Counted from the stretch's first letter, positions 15,285 to 25,213 are shown. The stretch: 64,000 nucleotides of DNA from an uncultured Atopobiaceae bacterium (GCA_934792625.1 CAKVON010000005.1:62001-126000), one strand, 5' to 3'. The notes: generated by a model not told the origin, from the letters alone. Made by a program: numbers and translations.

Positions 15285-16085
15285 CTACCTCTTGCGCAGG
15301 CTCACCACGGACGCGACCAGGACAATCGCCGCCACGCCGCCAAAGGCAATCGCACCGACGACGAGCGGATTGACCCTGGCAAGCGCATCGGAGAGCCCTG
15401 TGCCGCCCTTCGGCGCCGAGTCGTACGGCACGACGTCGACCTCCGCGACCTCGCACTCGCTCACGATGTCGTAGGACCATTCGTCGTCCGAGAGGTTGGG
15501 CACGCCCACCAGATAGGCCGCCGGGGCATACGTGTGGCCGCCCATCTTCACGGGACGCCCGCTCACCAGATAGACGCCGGGCTCCAGGACCGTAAAGCGC
15601 GCGATGCCGTCGGCGTCGGTCACGGCCCCGCGCATGGGGGCGATGTTGTTCTCCCCCACCCAGGTCAGAAGGGTTGCCGCCGAGGAGTCCCAATCGCTCG
15701 CAAGCGAGATTGACCCCAGGTTGACCCCGCTACCCGCGTAGTCGTCCATCAGACGCAGGTTCGACGACTCGTCCAGGGTCGCCACCGGGTACAGGTCCAG
15801 CGTCATGTTCGGAATCGCCATCGAACCACCGTCACCGAACGACGCATGGATCGTCAGCGTGCACTCCGCATGACGGTCGACCAGCCCCGCGGCAAGCGCC
15901 GGGCGGGCGGCAAGGCCAAACGGCCCCAAAAGACCCAAGCTGCCGAGAAGTACCGCGAGCACGATGCCCAGCGCACCGCATGCACCACGCGCCCCACGGC
16001 ACATGCGACAGGCACGGCGCGTACGGGCCGTCAGGCACTTCTCGGGGGCGCTACAGCCACCATCCATATCGTCTTTGCTACTCAC
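15285..16085 (-). CDS. Predicted surface protein with signal peptide and C-terminal anchor
   Basis: About 266 residues. A basic N-terminus (ARTRRACRMCRGARG) precedes a long hydrophobic signal segment (about 35-65) ending ALAAG. The exported part looks like a pilin-type Cna-B/SpaA repeat (TVLEPGVYLVSGRPV; IPNMTLDLYPVATLD). The C-terminus has a hydrophobic helix (about 238-260) and the tail LRKR. Where an LPxTG signal would lie there is only SAPKGGTG, so it is probably a membrane-anchored protein. The GTG at 16085 and the TTG before it are both possible starts; AGGAG is upstream. A copy of the window 14-mer lies in the signal sequence, read here as Val-Leu-Leu-Gly-Ser. Confidence 0.6.
   Translation of the reverse strand: MSSKDDMDGGCSAPEKCLTARTRRACRMCRGARGACGALGIVLAVLLGSLGLLGPFGLAARPALAAGLVDRHAECTLTIHASFGDGGSMAIPNMTLDLYPVATLDESSNLRLMDDYAGSGVNLGSISLASDWDSSAATLLTWVGENNIAPMRGAVTDADGIARFTVLEPGVYLVSGRPVKMGGHTYAPAAYLVGVPNLSDDEWSYDIVSECEVAEVDVVPYDSAPKGGTGLSDALARVNPLVVGAIAFGGVAAIVLVASVVSLRKR
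15940..15953 (-). repeat. Copy of dispersed 14-mer in a signal peptide
   Basis: Exact GTACTTCTCGGCAG on the coding strand, giving Val-Leu-Leu-Gly-Ser. This is the opposite reading from the Glu-Lys copies, which shows that the conserved entity is DNA. Confidence 0.85.
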
Positions 16086-16425
16086 CAAGGTGAGCTCCTC
16101 TCACGTTGTTCGACGTCCGACGCCAAACGGCGCGTGTCGTGGTCGACATGGGGGGGCTCGAGCGGAGCCGCGGCCCAATGCGACTGAGTGGTACTTGAAA
16201 ACGATATCAGAGCAGGGGGCGATCTTGGACGAAACGGGGTCGGCAAATGACCGTCAAGCGTCCGCATGCGCGCGGCAGGATTGTAAAGAGCCCACATGAC
16301 CTTACGTAATGCTTGGCTCAGGCCTTGCCGGCGAAGGCCTTCCGCGCCGATTCGCGGGGCAAACTCCATGGCGAGCAACGGCCGAGGGACACGGGTCCCA
16401 CGGCATCACCGCAAGGAGGCACGTC
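16086..16425. other. Divergent intergenic region
   Basis: 340 bases between two divergently read genes. I see ribosome sites at both ends and a possible TTGTAA -35 near 16281 for the rightward gene, but no convincing -10, hairpin or coding frame. Confidence 0.4.
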
Positions 16426-16725
16426 ATGAGCGCCAACGAGACCAACACCACAAACCTCGCAGCAACGGCCAGCCTTAGGAGCACCGGCGTCGCGCTGATC
16501 GTCCTGGGAGCGCCCTTCGCCCTCATCGGAGCCTGGCTGTGCGACACGAGCTTCTCCGTCGATGCCGTCGTCGTGCTGCTCTGCGGCGTCGCGATCGCCG
16601 CATTCGGCCTGCTTCAGGTCGTTCGCCCCGGCGCCCTTCTCGGCGAGGCGGCCGAGCACGTCCGCAAGTACTACCGCGACAACCCGGAGGACGGTGCCGC
16701 CCGCACCATGATGGGTGCCGCATAA
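16426..16725 (+). CDS. Small two-helix membrane protein, unknown function
   Basis: 99 residues. An N-terminal polar stretch (MSANETNTTNLAATASLRST) is followed by two hydrophobic helices (about 21-40 and 46-67). The cytoplasmic tail is VRPGALLGEAAEHVRKYYRDN, then an Asp-Gly-Ala end. AAGGAGG lies 6 bases before the ATG, and a strong terminator follows, so it is a real single-gene unit. I do not recognise the family. It precedes the phosphate transport pair but has its own terminator. Confidence 0.7.
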   Translation: MSANETNTTNLAATASLRSTGVALIVLGAPFALIGAWLCDTSFSVDAVVVLLCGVAIAAFGLLQVVRPGALLGEAAEHVRKYYRDNPEDGAARTMMGAA

Positions 16726-16768
16726 CAGGCAAAGTCAGACATGCCACCCTGGCAGACCCTCTCAAGAT

Positions 16769-16803
16769 GCGCGCCCGCACCCCCTACATCGGTGCGGGCG
16801 CGC
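16769..16803 (+). terminator. Terminator
   Basis: A 13-bp stem GCGCGCCCGCACC with a 9-base loop, then CCTTTGT. It ends the small membrane protein gene. Confidence 0.8.
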
Positions 16804-16943
16804 CCTTTGTAAGGCGAACGTAAGCGCTGCCGTCTGACGTCGGAGTTTCTTACTTGTTCGTTACAATTTCCCACGACAATCATTACCATGGATGTGTTGG
16901 CGCGTCGAGGCACGCAAGCCCGGCGCCGTTGAGAGGAATACGC

Positions 16944-17573
16944 ATGCCACTGAGCCGTGTAAAGCAGCGGGAGGATGTCTTCTACCGCCTGTTCAAGGAG
17001 TTCTCGACCAAGATCCTCGAGGCAGGTGAGACTTACTCCAAGCTCGTGCACGACTACCCAGACTCGGCGTACCAGATTTCTCTGCTGAAGGACTACGAGG
17101 TTGCGGGCGACAACTGCGTCCGCTCGATCTTCACCGAGCTGAACACCTCCTTCATCACCCCGTTCGACCGCGAGGACATCGCCGCTATCGCCCGCGAGAT
17201 GGACGAGGTCATCGACAACATGGAGGGCGTCTCCGCCCGCTTCGAGCTCTACCAGGTGACCGAGATGCGTGAGGACGCCATCACCATGTGCGACCTCACG
17301 CTGGAGGCCGTCCGCGAGCTCGACCTGATGTTCGAGGCCTTCCCCAACTTCAAGAAGGACAAGACCGTCGACGAGCACGCCCTGCGCGTGAACGACATCG
17401 AGGACAAGGGCGACGTCGTCTACCGCCAGGCGCTCGCCAAGCTGTTCCGGGAGGACCTCGACGCGCTTGAGGTCGTCAAGTGGCGCGAGCTGCTGAGCAA
17501 GCAGGAGCACGCCCTGGACGCCTGCAAGAACGTTGCCAACGCGGTCAGCGGCGTGGTAATGAAGAATGCTTAG
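16944..17573 (+). CDS. DUF47 (PhoU-like) protein partner of Pit
   Basis: A 209-residue, almost all-helical, acidic protein of the DUF47/YkaA family, related to PhoU. Typical stretches are DVFYRLFKEFSTKILEAGE at the N-terminus and VNDIEDKGDVVYRQALAKL late. It carries the E-x-x-x-D helices that bind metals in PhoU proteins. In many bacteria it is cotranscribed with the low-affinity phosphate transporter, as here: its stop overlaps the pit start by 8 bases. It probably modulates Pit. The ATG at 16944 has GAGAGGAA upstream. A -10-like TACAAT lies at 16862, without a clear -35. Confidence 0.9.
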   Translation: MPLSRVKQREDVFYRLFKEFSTKILEAGETYSKLVHDYPDSAYQISLLKDYEVAGDNCVRSIFTELNTSFITPFDREDIAAIAREMDEVIDNMEGVSARFELYQVTEMREDAITMCDLTLEAVRELDLMFEAFPNFKKDKTVDEHALRVNDIEDKGDVVYRQALAKLFREDLDALEVVKWRELLSKQEHALDACKNVANAVSGVVMKNA

Positions 17574-18558
17574 CACGCTGCTCATAGCCGTACTCGTCGC
17601 CGCCTTCTGCTTCGAGTTCATCAACGGCTTCCACGACACGGCCAACGCCATCGCCACGACCGTCTACACGCGCGCCCTCACCCCGAAGCGCGCCATCATG
17701 ATGTCGGCGTTCATGAACTTCGTCGGCGCCATGGTCTCCGACAAGGTCGCCATGACGGTCGCACACGGCCTGGTCAACATCCAGCTCGACCTCTACGTCA
17801 TCCTGGCCGCCCTTCTCGGCGCCATCACGTGGGACCTCTTCACCTGGTGGAAGGGCATCCCCTCCTCCAGCTCGCACGCTCTTATCGGCAGCCTGGTCGG
17901 CGCCACGGTCGTCTTTACGGGCACCACGCAGCACGTCATCTGGTCGAACATTGTCGAGAAGGTCATCATCCCGCTGTTCACGTCGCCGCTCATCGGCATG
18001 GCGCTGGGATTCTTCTTCATGCGCGTCGTGTTCGAGCTCTTTGCCAACTGGACGCCCCACAACGCCAACGGGTTCTTCCACAAGGCGCAGATCGCGTCCT
18101 CGGCGTTCATGGCGTACTCGCACGGCAACAACGACGCCCAGAAGACCATGGGCATCATCACCCTGGCCCTCATCGCCGCGGGCGATTTGGCCGTGGGCTC
18201 CGACGTCCCGACGTGGGTCAAGATCTTCTGCGCCGTGACCATGGCCATCGGCACCTCGGTCGGCGGCCAGCGCATCATGAAGACGGTCGGCTCCGGCGTG
18301 ACCAAGCTCGAGCCCGTCATCGGCTTCGTGTCCGAGACCTCCTCGGCCATCGCGATCGAGACCATGACCGCCCTGGGCGCGCCCGTCTCGACGACCCAGG
18401 TCATCACCTGCGCGATCATGGGCGCCGGCAGCGCCAAGAACAAGTCCGCCGTCCGTTGGGGGGTCGCGGGCAAGATCATCGCGTCGTGGTTCGTGACGCT
18501 TCCCGCCACCATGGCCCTCGGCGGAGTCATGGCATTCCTGATCGGCCTGCTCTTCTAA
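17566..18558 (+). CDS. pit: Inorganic phosphate transporter, Pit family
   Basis: Low-affinity phosphate (metal-phosphate) permease of 330 residues with about 10 membrane helices. The two PHO4 signature repeats are seen: EFINGFHDTANAIATTVYTRAL (about 16-37, split by the helix) and AFMAYSHGNNDAQKTMGI (about 182-200). The start lies inside the end of the DUF47 gene, a translational coupling. A terminator follows 25 bases after the stop. Confidence 0.95.
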   Translation: MLSTLLIAVLVAAFCFEFINGFHDTANAIATTVYTRALTPKRAIMMSAFMNFVGAMVSDKVAMTVAHGLVNIQLDLYVILAALLGAITWDLFTWWKGIPSSSSHALIGSLVGATVVFTGTTQHVIWSNIVEKVIIPLFTSPLIGMALGFFFMRVVFELFANWTPHNANGFFHKAQIASSAFMAYSHGNNDAQKTMGIITLALIAAGDLAVGSDVPTWVKIFCAVTMAIGTSVGGQRIMKTVGSGVTKLEPVIGFVSETSSAIAIETMTALGAPVSTTQVITCAIMGAGSAKNKSAVRWGVAGKIIASWFVTLPATMALGGVMAFLIGLLF

Positions 18559-18582
18559 CAATCGGTGTCACACGCACTTCTC

Positions 18583-18613
18583 GGCGGCGTCGCCCCATGT
18601 GGGCGGCGTCGCC
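18583..18613 (+). terminator. Terminator of DUF47-pit
   Basis: 13-bp stem with two G-U pairs, GGCGGCGTCGCCC/GGGCGGCGTCGCC, followed by TTTTT. The motif core ACTTCTCGG sits at its left foot. Confidence 0.8.
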
Positions 18614-18616
18614 TTT

Positions 18617-19390
18617 TTACCTGGCACAGACGGCCTCGGCACCCGCCTGCTGGAGGAGCTTGACCAGGCGCACGACAGTGCCATGCCCCGCCGCCTTGCG
18701 CTCGATCGAGACGGAGTCGGCCAGAAGGCGCATCAGCCGGATGCCGCGACCGCGCTCCTCGCAGGCGCACTCCGAGACGGCCTGCTGGCCCTGCGCAAGC
18801 TCGTAGCCGCGCCCGCAGTCGCTGACCTCGCAGGTCAGGCGGTCGGGATAGCACGCCAACATGACGAAGACGCCATCGTCGCCCGTCTGCGGGCAGGCGT
18901 GGTCGATGGCGTTGCCCAGCGCCTCGCCGCAGGCAAGCGTCAGGTCGAACACCTCGTCGGCGGAAAGGCCGGTCCGCCCAAGGAGGCCCTCGACCCAACG
19001 ACGCGCGTCGGACAGGCGCTTGGGGTCCACGCGCAGCGAGCGCTGCCACACGGGACGCACCGAGGGGTCCAGGACGGGCACAGGGGGCCGCTGCTGCGCC
19101 TCGCGCACGGGAATCACGTCCACCACGCAGGCTATGCACAACGCGCGGTAGACGGGCTCCGAGACGTTGTCCAACGAAAGGACCCCGCCCAGCTGGCGCA
19201 TGCGCCTCGTCATGAGGAACAGCGCGCCCATACCGGCGGAGTCCACGTACTCGACCTCGGACATGTTGAGGATCACACGGCGACAGCCGCCGCCGACGAG
19301 CGACTCGACGCTCGTGCGAAGGCGGGGCGCCGTGACCACGTTGAGGTCGCCGTGCACCGGCAGGCAGACTATGTTCGGGACTCTAGCCAT
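18617..19390 (-). CDS. STAS - HATPase fusion (anti-sigma antagonist joined to anti-sigma kinase domain)
   Basis: 257 residues with two domains that are normally separate proteins of a partner-switching system. The STAS domain (1-95) has LNMSEVEYVDSAGMGALFLM; Ser51 lies at the usual phosphorylation site. The RsbW/SpoIIAB-like ATPase domain (about 120-245) has N-box ACGEALGNAIDHA (Asn160), EVSDCGRGYE (Asp191) and GRGIRLMRLLAD. The ATG at 19390 is the first codon of the STAS fold; the ribosome site is weak. The PP2C phosphatase gene lies immediately upstream on the same strand, 86 bases away. Together they likely form a stress or signalling switch; no sigma factor gene is in view. Confidence 0.88.
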   Translation of the reverse strand: MARVPNIVCLPVHGDLNVVTAPRLRTSVESLVGGGCRRVILNMSEVEYVDSAGMGALFLMTRRMRQLGGVLSLDNVSEPVYRALCIACVVDVIPVREAQQRPPVPVLDPSVRPVWQRSLRVDPKRLSDARRWVEGLLGRTGLSADEVFDLTLACGEALGNAIDHACPQTGDDGVFVMLACYPDRLTCEVSDCGRGYELAQGQQAVSECACEERGRGIRLMRLLADSVSIERKAAGHGTVVRLVKLLQQAGAEAVCAR

Positions 19391-19476
19391 ACCGTGCGTT
19401 ATTCCCAGACGCGCGAGTCGCAAACCCCCAAACGGGCGGATACCCCCGAACGCTCGGTTGCGCCCGTCGGTCGGCC

Positions 19477-21792
19477 CTATGCCGAGAAGGGCCGCGAGGC
19501 AGCGTCCTTCTCGGCAGCGAAGGTGAGTCGGACCATGGCGACGTCGTCCTCCAGGTTGCGCGCCGTGAAGGCGTCCAGCCGACCCAGGAGCCTGTCGAGA
19601 AGGTCGTCGGGCACGCCTGCGGCACACTCGGCCAGCACGGCCTCGCGCAGGCCCCTCTCGCCGAAGAAGGCGCCCGCCGGGTCGCGGGCCTCGGTCGTGC
19701 CGTCGGTGTACAGAAGCAGCGTGTCGCCCGCGGCGAGGGCCACCCTGCCATCGCGGTAGCGCATCTCCTCGAAGGCGCCCACGACGCCCGACTGCACGTC
19801 CAGAAGCTCCAGCACGCGGCCGCCCGAGCGCACCAACAGCGCGGGCGGGTGCCCCGCCGAGCAATACGTGAGCGTCAGGGTGTCCAGGTCGACCACGCCG
19901 ACGAACATCGTGGCGAAGGTCTCCAGGCGCGAGAAGCCCAACAGGAACCGGTTGAGCGTGCGGACCATGCGGGCGGGCGAGATCCCCTGCCAAGCGTAGG
20001 CGCCCAGAGCCGTCTTGACCGCGGCCGAGACCGACGCCGCCTCGACGCCCTTGCCGGAGACGTCGCCCATGATGACGCAGGCACGTCTGCCCGGAAGGCG
20101 GATCAAGTCGTAGAAGTCGCCGCCGACGAAGGCCTCTGCCGTGGCGGAGGAGTAGATCGCGTCGGCGTCGATGCCCGGGACCTCCTGCAGCTCGTTGCGC
20201 ATGCCAAGCTGCAGGGCCTGCGCGATGCGCTTGTCCTGCCGTCGGCTGCGCTGCCCGAAGACGGCGTCGCGCACGATCTCGCCCACGCGGCGGACGAAGG
20301 CGAGCTCGATGTCGTCGGCGGGCTCGGACTCGGCCTCGCGAAGCTCGAGCACGCACTCCACGTCGGGCCGCGAGGCGGCGCCAGAGGGCGTACGGGCGCC
20401 CGTGCGGCCCACGGGCGAGTCGGACGCAGCGCCGCTGCCCCAGGAGCCACCGATGCCCTCCAGGGCCAGCAGGGCGCCCACACAGGGCAACTGCGCGGCC
20501 TCCAGGGCATCCGAGACGGTCGTGGCGCCGCTGAACGGCGAGACGTCCACCACGCCAACGCCCTCTTCCATCGCGGGGCCGCAGGCAAGCTCGGCGGTGA
20601 CGCCAAGGCCGACCTCGTCCAGGCCGTCGCCGACGCGCCCGGGAAGCGCCACGAGCTCGCCGTCCTTCTCGGCAGCGACGCGGACGAGGGTCGAGCCCAG
20701 GGCCGCGAACGCACGGCCCACGGCGGCAAGGACGTTGTCGTCGGTGAGCTCGTCGAGGGCGGCCAGCTCGTCGTGGAGGACGGCCGAGGCATGGTCGAGG
20801 TCGGCGGAGCGCTGGGCGCGCAGCGACGTGATCGCCCCCATGAGCTGAGTCGACAGGTACTGTCCCACGGCGTCCAGAAGCCTCGCGTCGTCGCGCGAGA
20901 GCGGGCGCGGGGCGGCCCAGCCGACCATGATCAGGGCGATGACGTGGCCGCCGAACCACACGGGCAGACATATTGCGCTCGAGAAGGGCGGCAGCATCGC
21001 GGCGTCCACGCGGCGGCGCTCGCCGGTCTCCTCGTCGGCCACGAAGCGGGTGGCGAGCCTGCCGCGGCGAAGCTCCTCGGGGGTCGGGGCCACCACATGC
21101 AGGCGCAGGGCATGCCCGGCCGTGACGGCCATGGTCTCGATGCCGCGACCGAACGCGAGGTAGTTCGGGACGCGCTCCCCCTCCATGGAGCCGGTGACGC
21201 CGCGCAGGCGGAAGCCGTCGCTCGCGGCGAGGTAGCAGACGGAGCCGTCGGCGCCCATGGTGGACGCCAGCTCCTCGAGAACACGGTCGAGAAGAACGGC
21301 CATGTCCTGGGTGTCGATGGTGCCGAGCACGATGCGCAGGATGCCCGTGAGGCGCCTGTTGGCGCGGCTGAGCTCGCCCATGAGGCCGTCGCGGTCCAGA
21401 GAGCTCGGCGCGGCGTCGGGAAGCGGGCTCAGGACGAGAAGAAGCGTTGTGCCCGGGGCGCTCACGGTGTCGCAGCGGGCAAGAAGTCGCACGGGGGCCT
21501 CACTGGCACGGGTGACCACCGCGACACGGGTGCCGTCGCAGGGGAAGGGGAGCTCGCCGGGGGTCGTGTGGGCCTCGTCGCAGGCGGACAGCAGGTCCGC
21601 CACCGGACGGCCGGAGCAGTCCTCCCCGTCGCACAAAAGACGCGAGGCACGCTCGTTCGCGTGGATGACGACGCCGTCGCCGTCGAGAACCACCACGCCG
21701 TCGGAGGTGAGCTCCATCAGCCTGGTGAGCGTGCCGGGAAGGCTGCGGCGCCCGATGCCGTCGACGCGCTGGATCGAACGATCGCGTGCCAT
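19477..21792 (-). CDS. PAS-GAF PP2C phosphatase (SpoIIE/RsbU type)
   Basis: 771-residue signalling phosphatase. The N-terminal PAS-like domain (about 25-110) has GVVVLDGDGVVIHANERASR. A GAF domain (about 150-310) and a second GAF-like region (about 330-510) follow. The SpoIIE/PP2C domain (about 530-765) has VGGDFYDLI, MGDVSGKGVEA, YTDGTTEA and EDDVAMV, so the metal-binding Asp residues are present. It should dephosphorylate the phosphorylated STAS domain of the next protein. No membrane helix is seen, so it is probably a cytoplasmic sensor. GGGGGAG precedes the ATG at 21792. Two 14-mer copies lie in the gene, one in the second GAF region and one nine residues from the C-terminus. Confidence 0.92.
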   Translation of the reverse strand: MARDRSIQRVDGIGRRSLPGTLTRLMELTSDGVVVLDGDGVVIHANERASRLLCDGEDCSGRPVADLLSACDEAHTTPGELPFPCDGTRVAVVTRASEAPVRLLARCDTVSAPGTTLLLVLSPLPDAAPSSLDRDGLMGELSRANRRLTGILRIVLGTIDTQDMAVLLDRVLEELASTMGADGSVCYLAASDGFRLRGVTGSMEGERVPNYLAFGRGIETMAVTAGHALRLHVVAPTPEELRRGRLATRFVADEETGERRRVDAAMLPPFSSAICLPVWFGGHVIALIMVGWAAPRPLSRDDARLLDAVGQYLSTQLMGAITSLRAQRSADLDHASAVLHDELAALDELTDDNVLAAVGRAFAALGSTLVRVAAEKDGELVALPGRVGDGLDEVGLGVTAELACGPAMEEGVGVVDVSPFSGATTVSDALEAAQLPCVGALLALEGIGGSWGSGAASDSPVGRTGARTPSGAASRPDVECVLELREAESEPADDIELAFVRRVGEIVRDAVFGQRSRRQDKRIAQALQLGMRNELQEVPGIDADAIYSSATAEAFVGGDFYDLIRLPGRRACVIMGDVSGKGVEAASVSAAVKTALGAYAWQGISPARMVRTLNRFLLGFSRLETFATMFVGVVDLDTLTLTYCSAGHPPALLVRSGGRVLELLDVQSGVVGAFEEMRYRDGRVALAAGDTLLLYTDGTTEARDPAGAFFGERGLREAVLAECAAGVPDDLLDRLLGRLDAFTARNLEDDVAMVRLTFAAEKDAASRPFSA
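19504..19517 (+). repeat. Copy of dispersed 14-mer
   Basis: Exact copy near the 3' end of the PP2C gene (Ala-Glu-Lys-Asp, past the catalytic domain). A 10-base partial copy in the other orientation, TGCCGAGAAG, lies at 19480. Confidence 0.85.
20662..20675 (+). repeat. Copy of dispersed 14-mer
   Basis: Exact copy in the second GAF-like region of the PP2C gene, read Ala-Glu-Lys-Asp. Confidence 0.85.
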
Positions 21793-21815
21793 GGGCACTC
21801 CCCCTCTATACGAAA

Positions 21816-21835
21816 ACAGCCCCTTTCGGGGCTGT
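21816..21835 (-). terminator. Terminator of tRNA-Leu
   Basis: 8-bp stem ACAGCCCC/GGGGCTGT with a GAAA loop on the minus strand, then TTTCGT. It lies between tRNA-Leu and the PP2C gene. Confidence 0.8.
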
Positions 21836-21850
21836 AAGCGTTGTCCACGC

Positions 21851-21939
21851 TGGTGTCGGAGGCGGGACTTGAACCCGCATGACCTAAAGCGGTCACTAGC
21901 ACCTCAAGCTAGCGCGTCTGCCAATTCCGCCACTCCGAC
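21851..21939 (-). tRNA. tRNA-Leu(GAG)
   Basis: An 89-nt class II tRNA with encoded CCA: acceptor GTCGGAG/CTCCGAC, anticodon stem CTAGC/GCTAG around loop TTGAGGT (anticodon GAG), a long variable arm TGACCGCTTTAGGTCA, and T-arm GCGGG TTCAAGT CCCGC. Confidence 0.96.
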
Positions 21940-21955
21940 GTGCGCAGCAAGGAGA

Positions 21956-21983
21956 ATATTAACAAAACGAGACGGCAGCGCAA
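21956..21983 (-). promoter_or_regulatory. Promoter of tRNA-Leu
   Basis: Minus strand: -35 TTGCGC (21978-21983), 16-base spacer, -10 TAATAT (21956-21961). The start-site region shares CCTTGCTGCG with the plus-strand tRNA-Val leader. Confidence 0.6.
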
Positions 21984-22124
21984 CCCACAATTTCAAAAAA
22001 TTTTGCCCCGGCCGCAAAATCGGTCGGGGCAAAAGGAAAAAGCCTGGTAGAGGGCTTACAAGTCGCACGAACTTCTCGCCATGGGGCAACCGTTCGCAGC
22101 AGACTCACGCCCTACCGAGAAGGA

Positions 22125-23159
<1,035 letters not shown>

Positions 23160-24245
23160 TTAGGCCTCCCCTCCCTTGGTGCGCGAGGTGTGGGGCGCAT
23201 TCTTGGCCACAAAGTCCGCGTCGCCAGCAAAGTGGCAGCGGGAGTAGTGGCCGCTCTCGGTGACGTGAAGCTCGGGCTTCTCGGTGCGGCAGCGCTCGCA
23301 CGCGTAGGGGCAGCGGGGCGAGAACGGGCATCCCTCGGGAACGTTGACCAGCGAGGGCGGGTTGCCCTTGATCGGCGTGAGGGGACGCTTGCTGTCCACG
23401 ACGGGATCGGGGATCGAGCGGGTGAGGCCCCAGGTGTAGGGGTGAAGCGACTCGTAGAAGATCTCGTCGGCGGTACCGAACTCGACCGGCTGGCCGGCGT
23501 ACATGACCATGATCTTGTCGGCGATGTCGGCGACGACGCCGAGGTCGTGCGTGATCATGATGATGGCGTTGCCGTTCTTCTGCTGCATCTCCTGCATGAG
23601 CTCGATGATCTGCGCCTGGATCGTGACGTCGAGGGCCGTGGTGGGCTCGTCGGCGATCAGGATGTCGGGGTCGCAGGCAAGGGCCATGGCGATCATGACG
23701 CGCTGGCGCATGCCGCCGGAGAACTCGTGCGGGTAGCTCTTGACGCGCTCGGCGGCGTTGGGGATGCCGACCATGTCCAGAAGCTCGATGGCGCGCTGCG
23801 TGGCCTGCTCCTTGGAGTAGCCGCGGTGCAGGCGCAGACCCTCACCCAGCTGACGGCCGATGGTGTAGACCGGGTTCAGCGAGGTCATGGGGTCCTGGAA
23901 GATCATGGCGATGTCGTTGCCACGGACGTGCTCGAGCTCATGCTCGCTCATCTTGAGCAGGGACTTGCCGCGGTAGCGGACGTCGCCGCCCTCGATGCGT
24001 CCCGGGGGCATGTCGATGAGACCCATGATGGTGAGCGAGGTCACCGACTTGCCGGAGCCGGACTCGCCGACAACGCCGAGGGTCTCGCCGCGGTCGAGCG
24101 TGTAGCTCACGCCGTTGACGGCCTTGACGACGCCGTCCTGGGTGTGGAAGTACATCTTGAGGTCGTCGACCTCGAGCAGGTGCTGGCCCTCGGGAACCGG
24201 CTGGCTCTTGAGGTCCACCCACTTCTCGTCATTCTTTCTAGCCAT
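23160..24245 (-). CDS. oppD: Oligopeptide ABC transporter ATPase OppD
   Basis: First ATPase of the importer, 361 residues. Walker A is [15 protein letters not shown], the signature [15 protein letters not shown], Walker [15 protein letters not shown] and the switch ITHDLGVV. The C-terminal Cys cluster [14 protein letters not shown] is the usual extension of OppD. It lies one base from oppC and directly abuts oppF, so it is part of one transcript. Confidence 0.94.
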   Translation of the reverse strand: MARKNDEKWVDLKSQPVPEGQHLLEVDDLKMYFHTQDGVVKAVNGVSYTLDRGETLGVVGESGSGKSVTSLTIMGLIDMPPGRIEGGDVRYRGKSLLKMSEHELEHVRGNDIAMIFQDPMTSLNPVYTIGRQLGEGLRLHRGYSKEQATQRAIELLDMVGIPNAAERVKSYPHEFSGGMRQRVMIAMALACDPDILIADEPTTALDVTIQAQIIELMQEMQQKNGNAIIMITHDLGVVADIADKIMVMYAGQPVEFGTADEIFYESLHPYTWGLTRSIPDPVVDSKRPLTPIKGNPPSLVNVPEGCPFSPRCPYACERCRTEKPELHVTESGHYSRCHFAGDADFVAKNAPHTSRTKGGEA

Positions 24246-24246
24246 A

Positions 24247-25203
24247 TCAAGCGTCCTTCATCTTGACGTCGAGTGCGTCGCGCAGGCCGTCGCCCAGGAG
24301 CGTGAACGCAAGCACGGTGGTGAGAATAGCGATGCCGGGCATGATCATCAGCCAAGGCTGGGTGGCGAGGTAGGTCTCGCCGTCCGAGATCATGATGCCC
24401 CAGGAGGGGTCGGGCGGGACGACGCCCATGCCCAGGAAGGACAGGGCGCTCTCGGTGAGGATGGCGCCACCGATGTTCATCGTGGCGTACACGATGATCG
24501 ACGCGACCGAGTTCGGGAAGATGTGGCGCGCGATGATGCGGGCGTCGGAGGCACCCATGGCACGCGCGGCGTCGACATAGTCGTTCTCCTTGACGGAGAG
24601 GATCGCCGAACGGAAGACGCGGGCGATGGACGGCCAGCCGAGGATGCCGATGGCGATGAAGACGTTCTGGATGCCCGGTCCGATGACCGCCAGCATGGCG
24701 ATGACGAACAGGGTGTACGGGAACGCCAGGAAGATGTCGGCAAGGCGCATGATGATCGTGTCCCAGATGCCACCGTAGTAGGCAGCCAGGGCGCCCATCA
24801 CGAGACCGATGACGGTCGAGATGGCAGTGGCGAGAAGACCGACGGCCAGCGAGATGCGCGCGCCATAGACGACGCGGCACAGGACGTCACGACCGAGGGT
24901 GTCGGTGCCGAACGGGTGCTCCATCGATGGCGGGAGCCTCGAGTTGGCGGTCATCGTCGCGGAGTCGATGGCGGTGGGGCTGCCCAGGGTCTGCGGGACC
25001 CAAAGGTCGGCCGTGAGGGCCACCAGAACCATGAAGATGATCCAGACGAGACCGGCCATCGCGAGCTTGTTGCGCTTGAGGCGCTTCCAGGCGTCGCTCC
25101 AAAGGGTGCGCGACGCGGCGCCCGACTTGACGTCCTTCTCGGCAGACTTGGCGTTGAGCTTCTCGTCGAAGGACTGCTCGGGCGTGGTGTTGTTCTGATC
25201 CAT
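24247..25203 (-). CDS. oppC: Oligopeptide ABC transporter permease OppC
   Basis: A 318-residue inner-membrane permease with six predicted helices. The polar N-terminus (1-45) carries the 14-mer, read Ala-Glu-Lys-Asp. The family motifs GTDTLGRDVLCRVVYGARISL and the EAA loop DAARAMGASDARIIARHI are present. The start at 25203 is supported by GGGGAGG. The overall order oppB-oppC-oppD-oppF is classical. Confidence 0.94.
   Translation of the reverse strand: MDQNNTTPEQSFDEKLNAKSAEKDVKSGAASRTLWSDAWKRLKRNKLAMAGLVWIIFMVLVALTADLWVPQTLGSPTAIDSATMTANSRLPPSMEHPFGTDTLGRDVLCRVVYGARISLAVGLLATAISTVIGLVMGALAAYYGGIWDTIIMRLADIFLAFPYTLFVIAMLAVIGPGIQNVFIAIGILGWPSIARVFRSAILSVKENDYVDAARAMGASDARIIARHIFPNSVASIIVYATMNIGGAILTESALSFLGMGVVPPDPSWGIMISDGETYLATQPWLMIMPGIAILTTVLAFTLLGDGLRDALDVKMKDA
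25132..25145 (+). repeat. Copy of dispersed 14-mer
   Basis: Exact copy in the polar N-terminal tail of OppC. Confidence 0.85.
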
Positions 25204-25213
25204 GGTGCCTCCC

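Noticed and set aside
18617..20971. A 784-residue single protein containing the STAS and HATPase domains
   Set aside because: The N-terminal two thirds of that frame is an out-of-frame reading of the PP2C gene. The real start is the ATG at 19390.
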